Source: Acidobacteriota bacterium (GTDB taxonomy: Bacteria; Acidobacteriota; Terriglobia; UBA7540). From it: 64,000 nt of DNA. The notes under the pieces are model-generated. The model did not search any database. It was not told where the DNA came from and worked only from the letters and a program-made list of their open reading frames with translations. The position numbers and the translations under genes are program-made. Position 1 is the stretch's first letter; every line of letters begins with the position of its first letter. Below, piece by piece: positions 35,465 to 45,756 of the stretch. The stretch lies in assembly GCA_021787735.1 (NCBI GenBank), contig JAJYLL010000008.1, positions 1 through 64,000 of the forward strand, given 5' to 3'.

Positions 35465-36001
35465 TCAGGCCTTTTGGCCTGCCGCAGGCCGGGCAGTCAG
35501 CCTCATGTAAGTCCCCTCGAACGTCTTGAGCGCCGCATCATCAAAAAGCACGAAGTAAATTTTTTCCAGACTGGTGCGGGACTTGAGGTGCTCCAGCACT
35601 TCACCGATCATAATTTCCGCGCAATCCTGCATGGGGAAACCGGCAATCCCTGTGCCGATGGCCGGAAAGGCAATGGTCTTGAATCCCTTTTCCTCGGCGC
35701 GAAGAAGGCTGTTCCGGGTGGAGTTCCTCAGGGACTCGGCCGTGGTTCGTCCGCCCAATTGCATACTGGCCGCGTGAATCACATAATACGCTTTCAGGTT
35801 GCCCGCCGTGGTCACGGCAGTTTCGCCAAGTCGGACGGGCCCGATGCGGTCGCATTCTTCCTGGATTCGCGGGCCTCCTTTGGTTCGGATGGCTCCCGCC
35901 ACTCCCGCCCCCAGCTGCAGATCATTGTTGGCCGCGTTGACAACCGCGTCTACCTCAGCCTCTGTGATATCGCCCTTCGTGAAATAAATTCTGGCTGACA
36001 T
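35465..36001 (-). CDS. Macro-domain protein (ADP-ribose binding or hydrolysis)
   Basis: A 178-residue single macro domain. Conserved parts are the N-terminal KGDITEAEVDAVVNAANNDLQLGAGVAGAI, where the Asp and Asn pair contacts ADP-ribose and the Gly-rich loop binds the distal ribose, and AFPAIGTGIAGFP, the phosphate loop. The Gly-rich loop reads GAGV, closer to AF1521-type than MacroD-type (GGGGV). Proteins of the family remove ADP-ribose from proteins or nucleic acids or hydrolyse O-acetyl-ADP-ribose. Cytoplasmic, no signal. It stands alone; no ADP-ribosyltransferase gene is nearby. Confidence 0.92.
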   Translation of the reverse strand: MSARIYFTKGDITEAEVDAVVNAANNDLQLGAGVAGAIRTKGGPRIQEECDRIGPVRLGETAVTTAGNLKAYYVIHAASMQLGGRTTAESLRNSTRNSLLRAEEKGFKTIAFPAIGTGIAGFPMQDCAEIMIGEVLEHLKSRTSLEKIYFVLFDDAALKTFEGTYMRLTARPAAGQKA

Positions 36002-36122
36002 ATTTCCTCGGCTTGTTCAAGTAATAGTTACAGCAAGAATATCTGAGATGGCGGCGTGAAACTAGTGCTTCAAACCTTCGACTGGCAAAATTCATTCACT
36101 CTGGCGACATGTCCCGGAGACC

Positions 36123-36650
36123 TTACCCCAGCCAGCGCTGGAGGTTGCGGAAATAACGAAGTTTCTGAGAGCGCGAAAGGCTGCCGTTGCGGCCGCTGGT
36201 CGAGGGCAGGACATAAATCCGTGAATTTCCAAACCGGGCACGTTGCGCCCCCAATTCAGCCCTTCGCCCTTGGAACTTCTCATAGGCCGTTTTGCCATTG
36301 AATGCGATCGCTTCGGGAGACGCCCGGAGCAGCTTCGCCTTGAGTGCGGGAACACCCTCGTAAAAATCAGATCGGTCGAGATCGCCTACAGATCTGGACC
36401 ATCGTTTGACAAGATCGGTCAGGCCAAAGCCATATTCGAGCAGGCAGCGATCCTCTTCGGGAGTCAGCCGGATCGGCGTCAGCCCCGATTCGTAGAGGAA
36501 GTTCCAAAACTGGTTGCCACGCCCGGCATAGTAGTGCCCTATTCTGGCTGAGCGCTCACCGGGATTAAACCCGACAAAAACAAGGCGCAATCCAGGTCGC
36601 AAATGATCCGGCAAGTCGGGATACAAAGTCCGCCTCAAGAAAGATACCAC
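36123..36650 (-). CDS. mug: Mismatch-specific uracil/thymine-DNA glycosylase (Mug/TDG family)
   Basis: About 175 residues. RLVFVGFNPGERSARIGHYYAGRGNQFWNFLYESGL holds the family's first motif, with the Asn of NPG that activates water, and VLPSTSGRNG is the second motif that inserts into DNA. The enzyme removes uracil or thymine from G:U/G:T mismatches to start base-excision repair. The frame is open up to 36719, but that overlaps the preceding gene; GTG 36650, 17 bases after that gene's stop, fits the family N-terminus (FLRRTLYPDLPDHLRPGL). No clear ribosome site, so the start is uncertain. Confidence 0.88.
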   Translation of the reverse strand: MVSFLRRTLYPDLPDHLRPGLRLVFVGFNPGERSARIGHYYAGRGNQFWNFLYESGLTPIRLTPEEDRCLLEYGFGLTDLVKRWSRSVGDLDRSDFYEGVPALKAKLLRASPEAIAFNGKTAYEKFQGRRAELGAQRARFGNSRIYVLPSTSGRNGSLSRSQKLRYFRNLQRWLG

Positions 36651-36666
36651 AAGGAAGTTACGTAAA

Positions 36667-37134
36667 TTATGGCAGAGCCTTCGTCTTTGCTGCCGCCCGC
36701 TCCCGGCACTTCGCAACAAATTGCTCGAAGATCATCAGTTGCTCGGGATGCTCGGCAACCATCTCCTCCGCTTCTGAATGTGCCGTGACCTTCAAACCGA
36801 TGCCCAGTCGCCGGATGGCCTGGTGATGAAGGCTGTTCACCGGGCAGTTGGCGGACACCAGTTCGTGCAGCAGCGAATCAGGACCTATCACGATGACAGA
36901 GTGAGTGGTCGCGCTGCAGCTGCCTTGCTGCCGATGGTCGAGCTCGATTGCTGTGTCGCTTTTGAGATCCTGGTAAAGGGTCCCTCCAAGGCGGACATTG
37001 ATCAGTTGCGCTCCCCGGCTGATACCCAGGATTGGCAATTCGGAGCGTATCCCCGCGGCCACCATGGCCTTAAAATAAGGCGATTCCTGCCCCTTTGGTT
37101 TTTCCTTTTCACGAATCGAAATTGCAATTTTCAT
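36667..37134 (-). pseudogene. Remnant of a class I glutamine amidotransferase (peptidase C26, gamma-glutamyl-GABA hydrolase type)
   Basis: A 155-residue frame that resembles a C26 hydrolase with pieces missing. The first 30 residues (MKIAISIREKEKPKGQESPY and following) match the usual N-terminus. The frame then jumps to LPILGISRGAQLINVRLGGTLYQDL, skipping roughly 90 residues that would carry the FTGG region. The nucleophile Cys in LGICRG is Ser39 here. Near the C-terminus the VQWHPE block has shrunk to MVAEHPEQ. The reading frame stays open, so this is an in-frame shortened, probably inactive derivative rather than a frameshifted gene. It could have been kept for another role, but I see no sign of that. 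Confidence 0.75.
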
Positions 37135-37207
37135 GGCTGCAAAATAAGCCTTTGGCGGTCCCTTTCTTTTGTGCGATGCTGCCCCGCCCGATGGCCACTA
37201 TTTTCCC

Positions 37208-37236
37208 TTGACAGGGCCAGCGGATTCAAGTAGAAA
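37208..37236 (+). promoter_or_regulatory. Predicted promoter of the arginine operon
   Basis: TTGACA (37208-37213), 17-base spacer, TAGAAA (37231-37236). The -35 is perfect; the -10 matches four of six. Confidence 0.45.
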
Positions 37237-37253
37237 CATAATTATGCGTACGA

Positions 37254-37266
37254 TGTATAAATATTC
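37254..37266 (+). promoter_or_regulatory. Possible ARG box (ArgR operator)
   Basis: TGTATAAATATTC just downstream of the predicted start of transcription resembles the A/T-rich palindromic ArgR half-operators (TGAATWWWWATTCA). A second, weaker AT-rich palindromic stretch with CGTACG at its centre precedes it (37241-37253). An ArgR gene is not in the window. Confidence 0.3.
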
Positions 37267-37344
37267 CTTTCGGGCAACTCCGTGAAGGCGATCATCGAGG
37301 ACGAAACCTTCGGCACTCCGGGAAAACACGAGGGACCAGCAAGA

Positions 37345-38370
37345 GTGGTACGGGTAGCCGTTGCCGGGGCCACGGGCTATGCGGGACTGGAGCTTCTCCG
37401 CCTGCTTTCTCGCCATCCGCAGGCCCGTGTGACACGCCTGATGTCGTCCGGGCGGGATGGGAAAAAAGAGTTCCCCATTGAGGATTCTCACCCATCTCTA
37501 AGGGGGAAGTTCACGGTCCCCTGCCAACCGCTTTCGGTGGAGGCGCTTGCGCCTTCGGAGGTCGATCTGGTTTTTCTGGCGACTCCGCATCAGACAGCGC
37601 TGGAAGTCGCTCCGGCGCTCCTGGAACGTGGCCTCCGCGTGGTGGACCTGAGCGCAGCCTTTCGCCTGAAGGACACGGCTGCCTATCCGCGTTGGTACGG
37701 GTTTGAGCACAACGCCCATTCGGCACTTAAAGAGGCCGTCTACGGCGTTACAGAACTGAATGGCAAGCACATTGCCAAGGCCCGCCTGGTGGCCAACCCG
37801 GGCTGCTATGCAACGTCAGTGATTCTGGCACTTGCTCCCGTTCTTCGGGAGCGGTGGATCGACTCGGAAGCCGGGATCATTTCCGACTCGAAATCCGGCG
37901 CCAGCGGAGCAGGCCGCGGACTGAGCGAAAAACTGCATTTTGTGGAAGTGAATGAAAACTGCCGCGCCTACGGACTTTTCAACCATCGGCACGTGCCGGA
38001 AATGCTACAGGCGCTGAACCTGGCGGAAGGTGATTTTACTTTCACCCCGCACCTGCTACCGATAACCCGCGGGATTCTGAGCACCATTTATGTTCGTCTA
38101 TCGCAGCCGCGCACGCACGAGGAGGTGGTTACCCTTTATCGCAATTTCTACGCCCACGCTCCGTTTGTTCGGGTGCTGGCGCATGGCGTGCCGGAGATTC
38201 AATCCGTTGCGCAGACGAACTTCACCGACATCGGCTTTTCTATCGATGGCGACGGCAGGCGAATGATTATCGTGTCCGCGCTCGACAACCTGATCAAGGG
38301 AGCTGCGGGGCAGGCCATTCAGAACATGAACCTGATGTATGGCTTTGACGAAGGAACGGCACTGACGTGA
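37345..38370 (+). CDS. argC: N-acetyl-gamma-glutamyl-phosphate reductase
   Basis: ArgC reduces N-acetylglutamyl phosphate to the semialdehyde with NADPH, third step of arginine synthesis. Signatures are VRVAVAGATGYAGLELLRLL (nucleotide binding), FLATPHQTALEVAPALLERGLRVVDLSAAFRL, ANPGCYATSVILALAP with the catalytic Cys, SGASGAGRG, NHRHVPEM and PHLLPITRGILSTI. I prefer GTG 37345 (341 residues, GAGGGA upstream); GTG 37282 is possible and would add 21 unconserved-looking residues. First gene of argC-B-D-F-A; the stop overlaps argB by four bases. Confidence 0.94.
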   Translation: MVRVAVAGATGYAGLELLRLLSRHPQARVTRLMSSGRDGKKEFPIEDSHPSLRGKFTVPCQPLSVEALAPSEVDLVFLATPHQTALEVAPALLERGLRVVDLSAAFRLKDTAAYPRWYGFEHNAHSALKEAVYGVTELNGKHIAKARLVANPGCYATSVILALAPVLRERWIDSEAGIISDSKSGASGAGRGLSEKLHFVEVNENCRAYGLFNHRHVPEMLQALNLAEGDFTFTPHLLPITRGILSTIYVRLSQPRTHEEVVTLYRNFYAHAPFVRVLAHGVPEIQSVAQTNFTDIGFSIDGDGRRMIIVSALDNLIKGAAGQAIQNMNLMYGFDEGTALT

Positions 38371-39164
38371 AGGTTGTTGTCAAAATCGGGGGACAAGCAG
38401 CGGAGGAGAAGGATCGGCGGCGCAACCTGGCCCGGCAGATTGCCGGACTGGCCAGCGCCGGCCATCGGGTGGCAGTTGTCCATGGCGGCGGCAAGGCTCT
38501 TACGCACACCCTCCAACGACTGGGAATTGAGACAGTTTTTCATAACGGCCTGCGGGTGACCGACGCCGCCACGCGCGACGTCGCGTTGATGGTCTTGGCT
38601 GGGATCATCAACAAACAGTGGGTCGCCGAGCTGGAAGCTGAGGGCCAACCCGCTCTGGGCATTTGCGGCGGCGACGGCAAGCTGGTGGTGGCTCGCCGGC
38701 TGACGGCCATCCACAACGGGACAAAAAAGGATTTGGGTTATGTTGGCCGTCCGACAAAGATTAATACCGCTATTCTGAACATGGCGTTTTCAAAAGGGTT
38801 TGTGCCGGTTGTGGCAAGCCTGGGACTCAGCACAGGGGGTGAATACCTCAATATCAACGCTGATGACCTGGCAGCCTCGCTGGCAGCAACCATGGGAGCA
38901 GACCGGTTGCTCTATCTCACGGAGTCCGGCGGCGTGTGGGATTCAGAGAAGAAGGTGCTGCCGCTGGTGCGAACCGGAGACATCCGGCGACTGATCCACA
39001 ACGGCACGGTTCGGGACGGAATGATTCCGAAGCTGCGGTCATGCGCACGGACCATTCAGCACGGTGTGCACGAAATCGACATCATTTCTCCGGACGAACA
39101 AAACTCGTTGCTGCGGACGGTCATCAAACGTGAATGCGTGGGCACAAGGATTGTAAAATCATAA
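38367..39164 (+). CDS. argB: Acetylglutamate kinase
   Basis: ArgB phosphorylates N-acetylglutamate. The 265-residue product has VVVKIGGQA at the N-terminus, VVHGGGKALTHTLQRLGI, FHNGLRVTD, GICGGDGKLVVARR, VPVVASLGLSTGGEYLNINADDLAASLAATMGADRLLYLTESGGV and GMIPKLRSC, all typical of the amino-acid kinase fold. The start is a GTG that overlaps the argC stop (GTGA). In many bacteria this enzyme is feedback-inhibited by arginine through an N-terminal helix; that helix is absent here, so inhibition by that route is unlikely (inference). The stop shares one base with the argD start. Confidence 0.95.
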   Translation: MKVVVKIGGQAAEEKDRRRNLARQIAGLASAGHRVAVVHGGGKALTHTLQRLGIETVFHNGLRVTDAATRDVALMVLAGIINKQWVAELEAEGQPALGICGGDGKLVVARRLTAIHNGTKKDLGYVGRPTKINTAILNMAFSKGFVPVVASLGLSTGGEYLNINADDLAASLAATMGADRLLYLTESGGVWDSEKKVLPLVRTGDIRRLIHNGTVRDGMIPKLRSCARTIQHGVHEIDIISPDEQNSLLRTVIKRECVGTRIVKS

Positions 39165-40381
39165 TGAACTACGAACAGATTGCTGAACTTGAAGAACACA
39201 GGCTGGTTCCCACATACAAACGCCTGCCTTTTCTGGCCGTTAACGGCGATGGTTGTTACATTTACGATGATAAGGGCCGGAAATATCTGGATTTTCTGGG
39301 CGGCCTTGGGGTAAATGCCCTTGGCCATGCCCACCCGGAGATGATGGCGGTGTTGCGGGACTCGGCGCAAAACCTGCTTCACGTCTCGAACCTCATCTAT
39401 CATCCCTTCCAAGCCCCGTTGGCCGACCAACTTGCGCAACTGGCCGGGCTCGACCGCGTTTTCTTTGCCAACACAGGCACGGAAGCCGTCGAAGGAGCGC
39501 TCAAGCTGGCGCGTGCTTACGGCCGTGAACAATCGCCGGACCGCATCGGCATCCTGGCGATGGAAAACTCGTTCCACGGACGCACAATGGGCGCTCTGGC
39601 CGCAACCTGGCCGGAAAAATACCGCAAGCCCTTTGAGCCGTTGCCGGCGGGCTTCAAGTTTATCCGCCAGAACGACATCAGCCACCTGAAAAGGAACTTT
39701 TCACCCGACACGGCCGCGTTGCTGGTTGAAGTGATCCAGGGCGAAGGCGGTGTAGTAGAACTCGACGAGGAGTTTCTGAAAGAGGGCCAGGAACTGTGCC
39801 GCGAACACGGCGCGCTGTTCATCTGCGACGAGATTCAGTGCGGCATGGGACGCACCGGAAGCTACTTTGCCTATCAGCGGTTCGGTCTTGAGCCGGACGT
39901 CGTCCTGGTGGCCAAGCCGCTCGCCGGCGGATTGCCGCTGGCAGCAATAATAGCGCGCGGCGAAGTCGCCCAGGCTTTCCACCCCGGCATGCACGGCACC
40001 ACGTTCGGTGGGGGCCCGCTGCAATGCCGCATGGCCTTGAAGTTTCTTGAAATTCTCCAGCGGCCGGAATTTCTGGAGCACGTCCGCAAGGTCGGCTCCT
40101 ATTTCAAGAACCAGTTGCTTAATCTAGAGAAGGAACTGCCCTTCATACGCCTGGTCCGCGGCCACGGACTGATGCTTGCCGCGGAACTTTCCATCCCCTG
40201 CAAGGAAATCGTCCAGCAGGCTGCGGAGGCCGGTTTCCTGTTCAATTGCACTCAGGAACAGGTTTTGAGGTTTCTTCCTCCTCTGGTCATTCAGCAGCAG
40301 CATGTCGATCAATTAATCGAGGCGTTGCGGACCATTTTGATTTCCGCCTCAAGTAATAAGGAAAAGGGGGTGCGCGCATGA
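39164..40381 (+). CDS. argD: Acetylornithine aminotransferase
   Basis: A 405-residue class III pyridoxal-phosphate aminotransferase that makes N-acetylornithine from the semialdehyde and glutamate. It shows YIYDDKGRKYLDFLGGLGVNALGHAHPE, VFFANTGTEAVEGALKLAR, NSFHGRTMGALAAT, VIQGEGGVVE, LFICDEIQCGMGRTG with the cofactor-binding Asp, and VVLVAKPLAGGLPLAA with the Schiff-base Lys. ATG 39164 overlaps the argB stop by one base (TAATG). It ends within the argF start. Confidence 0.95.
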   Translation: MNYEQIAELEEHRLVPTYKRLPFLAVNGDGCYIYDDKGRKYLDFLGGLGVNALGHAHPEMMAVLRDSAQNLLHVSNLIYHPFQAPLADQLAQLAGLDRVFFANTGTEAVEGALKLARAYGREQSPDRIGILAMENSFHGRTMGALAATWPEKYRKPFEPLPAGFKFIRQNDISHLKRNFSPDTAALLVEVIQGEGGVVELDEEFLKEGQELCREHGALFICDEIQCGMGRTGSYFAYQRFGLEPDVVLVAKPLAGGLPLAAIIARGEVAQAFHPGMHGTTFGGGPLQCRMALKFLEILQRPEFLEHVRKVGSYFKNQLLNLEKELPFIRLVRGHGLMLAAELSIPCKEIVQQAAEAGFLFNCTQEQVLRFLPPLVIQQQHVDQLIEALRTILISASSNKEKGVRA

Positions 40382-41337
40382 CGCCCGTTGCAACCATGGA
40401 AAAACAAGAATTGCTTAGTGTGCATGATTTAATCGCGGACCAGGACCTTACTGCCCATGACGTTCGCCTGATTTTCGACCTTGCCGGGCGCATGAAGGCT
40501 TCGCCCGCGTCATACTCCCAGGCTCTGGCCGGCAAGCAACTGGCGATGATCTTTGAGAAGCCCTCGCTCCGCACCCGTGTGACCTTTGAAGTTGGCATGA
40601 CCAGCATGGGCGGGCATGCCATTTATCTGGACCATTCCAAGCCCCGCCTGGGTGAGCGGGAGTCAATCAAAGACGTGGCCCGCAACCTTGACCGCTGGGT
40701 CGACGGCATCGTGGCCCGCACCTTTGCGCACCAGGCCGTCGTAGAACTGGCCGAAAACGCCTCCATTCCGGTGGTGAATGCCCTGACAGACCTGCTGCAC
40801 CCCTGCCAGGCGCTAGGCGACTTCTTCACTCTGCAGGAAAAATTCGGCAAGCTGAAAGGCCTGACGGTGGCCTTCATCGGCGATGGCAACAACGTCTGCC
40901 ACTCACTGATGCTGACGGGTGCCAAGCTCGGCGCCACGGTGCGGGTTGCAACACCTTCAGGGTTTGAGCCCAAAACGGAAATCGTGGAGCAGGCCGCAGC
41001 CATGGCCCACGTGAACGGGGCAAAGATCGAGTTGTTCCGCGAACCGCTGGAAGCCGTAGCCGGCGTGCAGGCCGTCTACACCGACGTCTGGGCCAGCATG
41101 GGCCAGGAATTTGCCGCACATCTCCGGACGCAAGTTTTCGCCCCATATCAGGTCACGGACAACCTAATGAGGGCAGCTGGCCCAGAAACCATTTTCCTTC
41201 ACTGCCTGCCGGCGCATCGTGGACAGGAAGTTACCGATGCCGTCATTGATTCGTCACGGTCGCTTGTTTACGATCAGGCAGAAAATCGCTTGCACGTTCA
41301 GAAGGCGCTCCTGCTGCTGTTGATGCAGTCGCATTAA
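40378..41337 (+). CDS. argF: Ornithine carbamoyltransferase
   Basis: ArgF carbamoylates ornithine to citrulline. The 319-residue product has the carbamoyl-phosphate site EKPSLRTRVTFE (SLRT in place of STRT), DHSKPRLGERESIKDVARNLDRWVDGIVAR, ALTDLLHPCQALGDFFTL, VAFIGDGNNVCHSLM and FLHCLPAHRGQEV. The SLRT variant is seen in some ornithine transcarbamylases. The substrate loop DGNNVCHS and the HCLPAHRG block favour ornithine over N-acetylornithine or putrescine. It overlaps argD by four bases and is followed two bases later by an acetyltransferase gene. Confidence 0.94.
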   Translation: MTPVATMEKQELLSVHDLIADQDLTAHDVRLIFDLAGRMKASPASYSQALAGKQLAMIFEKPSLRTRVTFEVGMTSMGGHAIYLDHSKPRLGERESIKDVARNLDRWVDGIVARTFAHQAVVELAENASIPVVNALTDLLHPCQALGDFFTLQEKFGKLKGLTVAFIGDGNNVCHSLMLTGAKLGATVRVATPSGFEPKTEIVEQAAAMAHVNGAKIELFREPLEAVAGVQAVYTDVWASMGQEFAAHLRTQVFAPYQVTDNLMRAAGPETIFLHCLPAHRGQEVTDAVIDSSRSLVYDQAENRLHVQKALLLLLMQSH

Positions 41338-41339
41338 CC

Positions 41340-41906
41340 ATGGGAATTGATACCATCACGCAGTTTCCACTGGAGACCCTTGTGGCGGCACCTGAGTCCA
41401 GGGAGAGCAAGGCGTTGCCGGTCCTCCGTAAGGCCCATCTCAGCGACGTTCCCACCCTGTTCAAGCTGATCCACCAATACGCCGTTGAAGAGGTTATGCT
41501 TCCCCGCGCCCTTCCCGAGCTCTATGAGGACGTATGGGAATTCACTGTGGCGGAAAAGAACGGGCAGGTGGCCGCCTGCGGGGCACTTCGACTGTATAAC
41601 GCGGAAATTGCCGAAATCCGTTCGCTCTGCGTGGACCCTCATCAGAAGACCGTCGGACTGGGCCGTGCTGTTACAACCCAGTTGATGCACGAGGCTCAGT
41701 CTTTGGGTTTGAAAAGGGTCTTCGCTCTCACTGTAGTTCCGGGCTTTTTTTCAAAGATGGGTTTCTACCCGGTAGAGCGGGATGCCCTGCCCCAGAAGGT
41801 GTGGCGCGATTGCCTTCAGTGCGAAAAGTACTTTCGTTGTGATGAGGTGGCTATGGTCTTCGATCTCGCCTATCTTTCCCGGAAAAGCGCACATGCCCAC
41901 CCCTGA
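41340..41906 (+). CDS. argA: GNAT-type N-acetylglutamate synthase (short ArgA)
   Basis: A 188-residue GNAT acetyltransferase. Acetyl-CoA-binding signature SLCVDPHQKTVGLGRAVTTQLMHEA and the C-terminal FFSKMGFYPVERDALPQKVWRDCLQCEKYFRCDEVAM block match the short, stand-alone N-acetylglutamate synthases rather than the long ArgA with a kinase-like domain. It would make the first intermediate of the pathway. Located two bases after argF, so the operon carries the acetylating step together with steps 2-4 and 6. ArgJ, argG and argH are absent from the window. Confidence 0.88.
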   Translation: MGIDTITQFPLETLVAAPESRESKALPVLRKAHLSDVPTLFKLIHQYAVEEVMLPRALPELYEDVWEFTVAEKNGQVAACGALRLYNAEIAEIRSLCVDPHQKTVGLGRAVTTQLMHEAQSLGLKRVFALTVVPGFFSKMGFYPVERDALPQKVWRDCLQCEKYFRCDEVAMVFDLAYLSRKSAHAHP

Positions 41907-41957
41907 AGTCGACAGGCATTTCAAGCTGGGGTTGGATCGTTCCTGCCGATTTTCCCT

Positions 41958-43908
<1,951 letters not shown>

Positions 43909-43937
43909 TTAATTCCTTTCGGTTGGATAAAGGTTTA

Positions 43938-43966
43938 ATTTTAGTTGCCTTAACCATGAGCGTCAA
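43938..43966 (-). promoter_or_regulatory. Predicted promoter of guaB
   Basis: Minus strand: TTGACG (43966-43961), 17-base spacer, TAAAAT (43943-43938), with the start codon 41 bases downstream. A good sigma-70 match. Confidence 0.6.
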
Positions 43967-44090
43967 GACAAGGCCCTTACTGGGAATGATTCTACTGCAC
44001 CGGAACTATTTCCTAAAGCTAACCTGAAGCCGTAGATCGTGATGGACAATCTTTTGCGCAGATATCGGTGACTGCTAATGGCAGTTAACT

Positions 44091-44693
44091 CTATGCCCTG
44101 CGAAAAGCCTGTGCCACCCGCGCAAGTCCCGTTCGGGAAACGCGATAGAGCAGAACTGTCGCGTAGAACATCGCCGCAAATAACATCACCACTGCCACAA
44201 TGGCCAGGATGGGATGCGCCGCAGCAAGCCACGCCGCAGCAGCAGCCAGGAAGTCTTCCGCAAGGCTGAAAACTATCGTGCTGACGGGCTCCGGGCTGGC
44301 TTCAAGCGGTGTCCGCAGGGCTGTCTTGACGCTGTGTGATGAAAACGCAACACCGCCGCCGAGCAACGCGCCCAGAATTCGCCATTGGGCAGGGGCCGGA
44401 CTCAGTGCAGCGTACGAAAGTAAAGCAGCGGCCGGAGGTCGGATAAAGGTGTGGATCGCATTCCACACACTGCCGACATAGGGAATCTTGTCAGCGAGGA
44501 ACTCCACGGAGTAAAGGGCCAGCGCAACAGCGATGACAACGGGATTGCCAAGGACAATGAGTGAAGATGGAAGATGAACCACTCCGAAGTGCTGGAGCAG
44601 ACCCAGCACGACGACGGTCGCGTAAAGCTTCAGGCCTGAAGCATACGACAGCCCAATCGCCAGACCCAGCGCTGCGAGCATTGCTGAAGACAT
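44091..44693 (-). CDS. DUF4126 family membrane protein
   Basis: A 200-residue integral membrane protein with several hydrophobic helices, beginning LAALGLAIGLSYASGLKLYATVVVLGLL and ending with an Arg-rich tail (RVSRTGLARVAQAFRRA). The pattern GLSYASGLKLYATV, the VEFLADKIPYVGSVWNAIHTFIRP segment in the middle and the overall layout match the DUF4126 family, which has no known function. It stands alone on the minus strand; 194 bases lie between its end and guaB. Confidence 0.85.
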   Translation of the reverse strand: MSSAMLAALGLAIGLSYASGLKLYATVVVLGLLQHFGVVHLPSSLIVLGNPVVIAVALALYSVEFLADKIPYVGSVWNAIHTFIRPPAAALLSYAALSPAPAQWRILGALLGGGVAFSSHSVKTALRTPLEASPEPVSTIVFSLAEDFLAAAAAWLAAAHPILAIVAVVMLFAAMFYATVLLYRVSRTGLARVAQAFRRA

Positions 44694-44831
44694 CGTGCGA
44701 GCCTCCGGAATTGAATCTAGCGAAATAGGCCGCGCAAGTCCAGTTCCAAAGTCAACTCACATGGATGACTCCGGTTCCAAAGTGCCAATAATCTCCGGGT
44801 CAGCCAACGTTAATCACCGGGTGCGGCGCAC

Positions 44832-45524
44832 TTAATCAGAATTTTGAGCAGTCGCAACAACCTGCTGGATAAACCGCTTCACCAGCATGGCGCGGTGCTC
44901 GGGCGTGGCGCTCGATACTCGCCGGGCCTGCGAAAAGAGCATCCTGTCCGGGATGGCGGCCATGCCGTCCAGAGTATCGGCGACAAACATCCGGGCCAGC
45001 CATTCCCAGCCTTCAGCAAACCCATTTGCGTTGACGTAATTTGCAAACTCCGGGTCGGTGACTCCAAGAATCTCACCCCACCGACTGAGAACCTGCGCAT
45101 GCGCCTCTGCCGGGTCTTCCGAATAACCGGTCTTGTCCAGCGTTCCAAGGACTGAACGGTTCAGGCGGTCGTTGACATCGCCCAGCACGAAACTTCCCCA
45201 GACTTCGGGAAGATGAACAACCACCTCGCGTGGCAGCTTAAGTCCCGGATCGAACGCCGGACATGTGCACGACCACAGCAGCGCCACCAACGCTTCATCC
45301 GCGAGTTGTGTTCGCAGTGTAACTGTCAACGCCCTGCCGGCAACTTTCGATGCATCCGGGTTCGCGCTGAGGTACGATTCAACGGGGCCGACCAGTTTCT
45401 TCTCAACCTGCTGGCGGAGGAAGTCGTAGGCGCAGAGAGTCGTAGCAACGGTCCGCCGGCGAGGTTTATCAAGACGCGAAATCTTGTACCAGAGCGGGTT
45501 CGAAAATCTGTCCAACACCCACAC
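44832..45524 (-). CDS. Unknown soluble protein (230 aa)
   Basis: A 230-residue protein that starts with GTG 45524 behind GAGGG. There is no signal peptide or membrane segment. One Cys-Thr-Cys motif occurs in LLWSCTCPAFDPGLKLPREV. The composition and codon usage look like a normal cytoplasmic protein with many helices (EWLARMFVADTLDGMAAIP). I do not recognise the family. It is separated by 232 bases from the GH79-like gene upstream. Confidence 0.75.
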   Translation of the reverse strand: MWVLDRFSNPLWYKISRLDKPRRRTVATTLCAYDFLRQQVEKKLVGPVESYLSANPDASKVAGRALTVTLRTQLADEALVALLWSCTCPAFDPGLKLPREVVVHLPEVWGSFVLGDVNDRLNRSVLGTLDKTGYSEDPAEAHAQVLSRWGEILGVTDPEFANYVNANGFAEGWEWLARMFVADTLDGMAAIPDRMLFSQARRVSSATPEHRAMLVKRFIQQVVATAQNSD

Positions 45525-45584
45525 GATAAATCCCTCTAAACTATGCGACGCCGGAGCTTTGACAAAGGCTTCGGAGCGCCTTAA

Positions 45585-45611
45585 AGCCTATTAAATTCAG
45601 TGGAATAGGCT
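45585..45611 (-). terminator. Hairpin in the 232-base gap downstream of the GH79-like gene
   Basis: Perfect 8-bp stem AGCCTATT/AATAGGCT with an 11-base loop, 146 bases after the GH79-like stop. No T-tract; transcription end is only suggested. Confidence 0.3.
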
Positions 45612-45756
45612 CTACCGCGGTGCGCAGGCAATCGCCTCCCGCTGCTTGTTCAGTGACCAACTTTATGAACACCACCGGCGGCGATCCACAACGACCCGAT
45701 ACGGTGCCTTGAAGCCTTCGCAGCAAGTGGGAAGTTTGCATCCCGCGCCATCTTGC

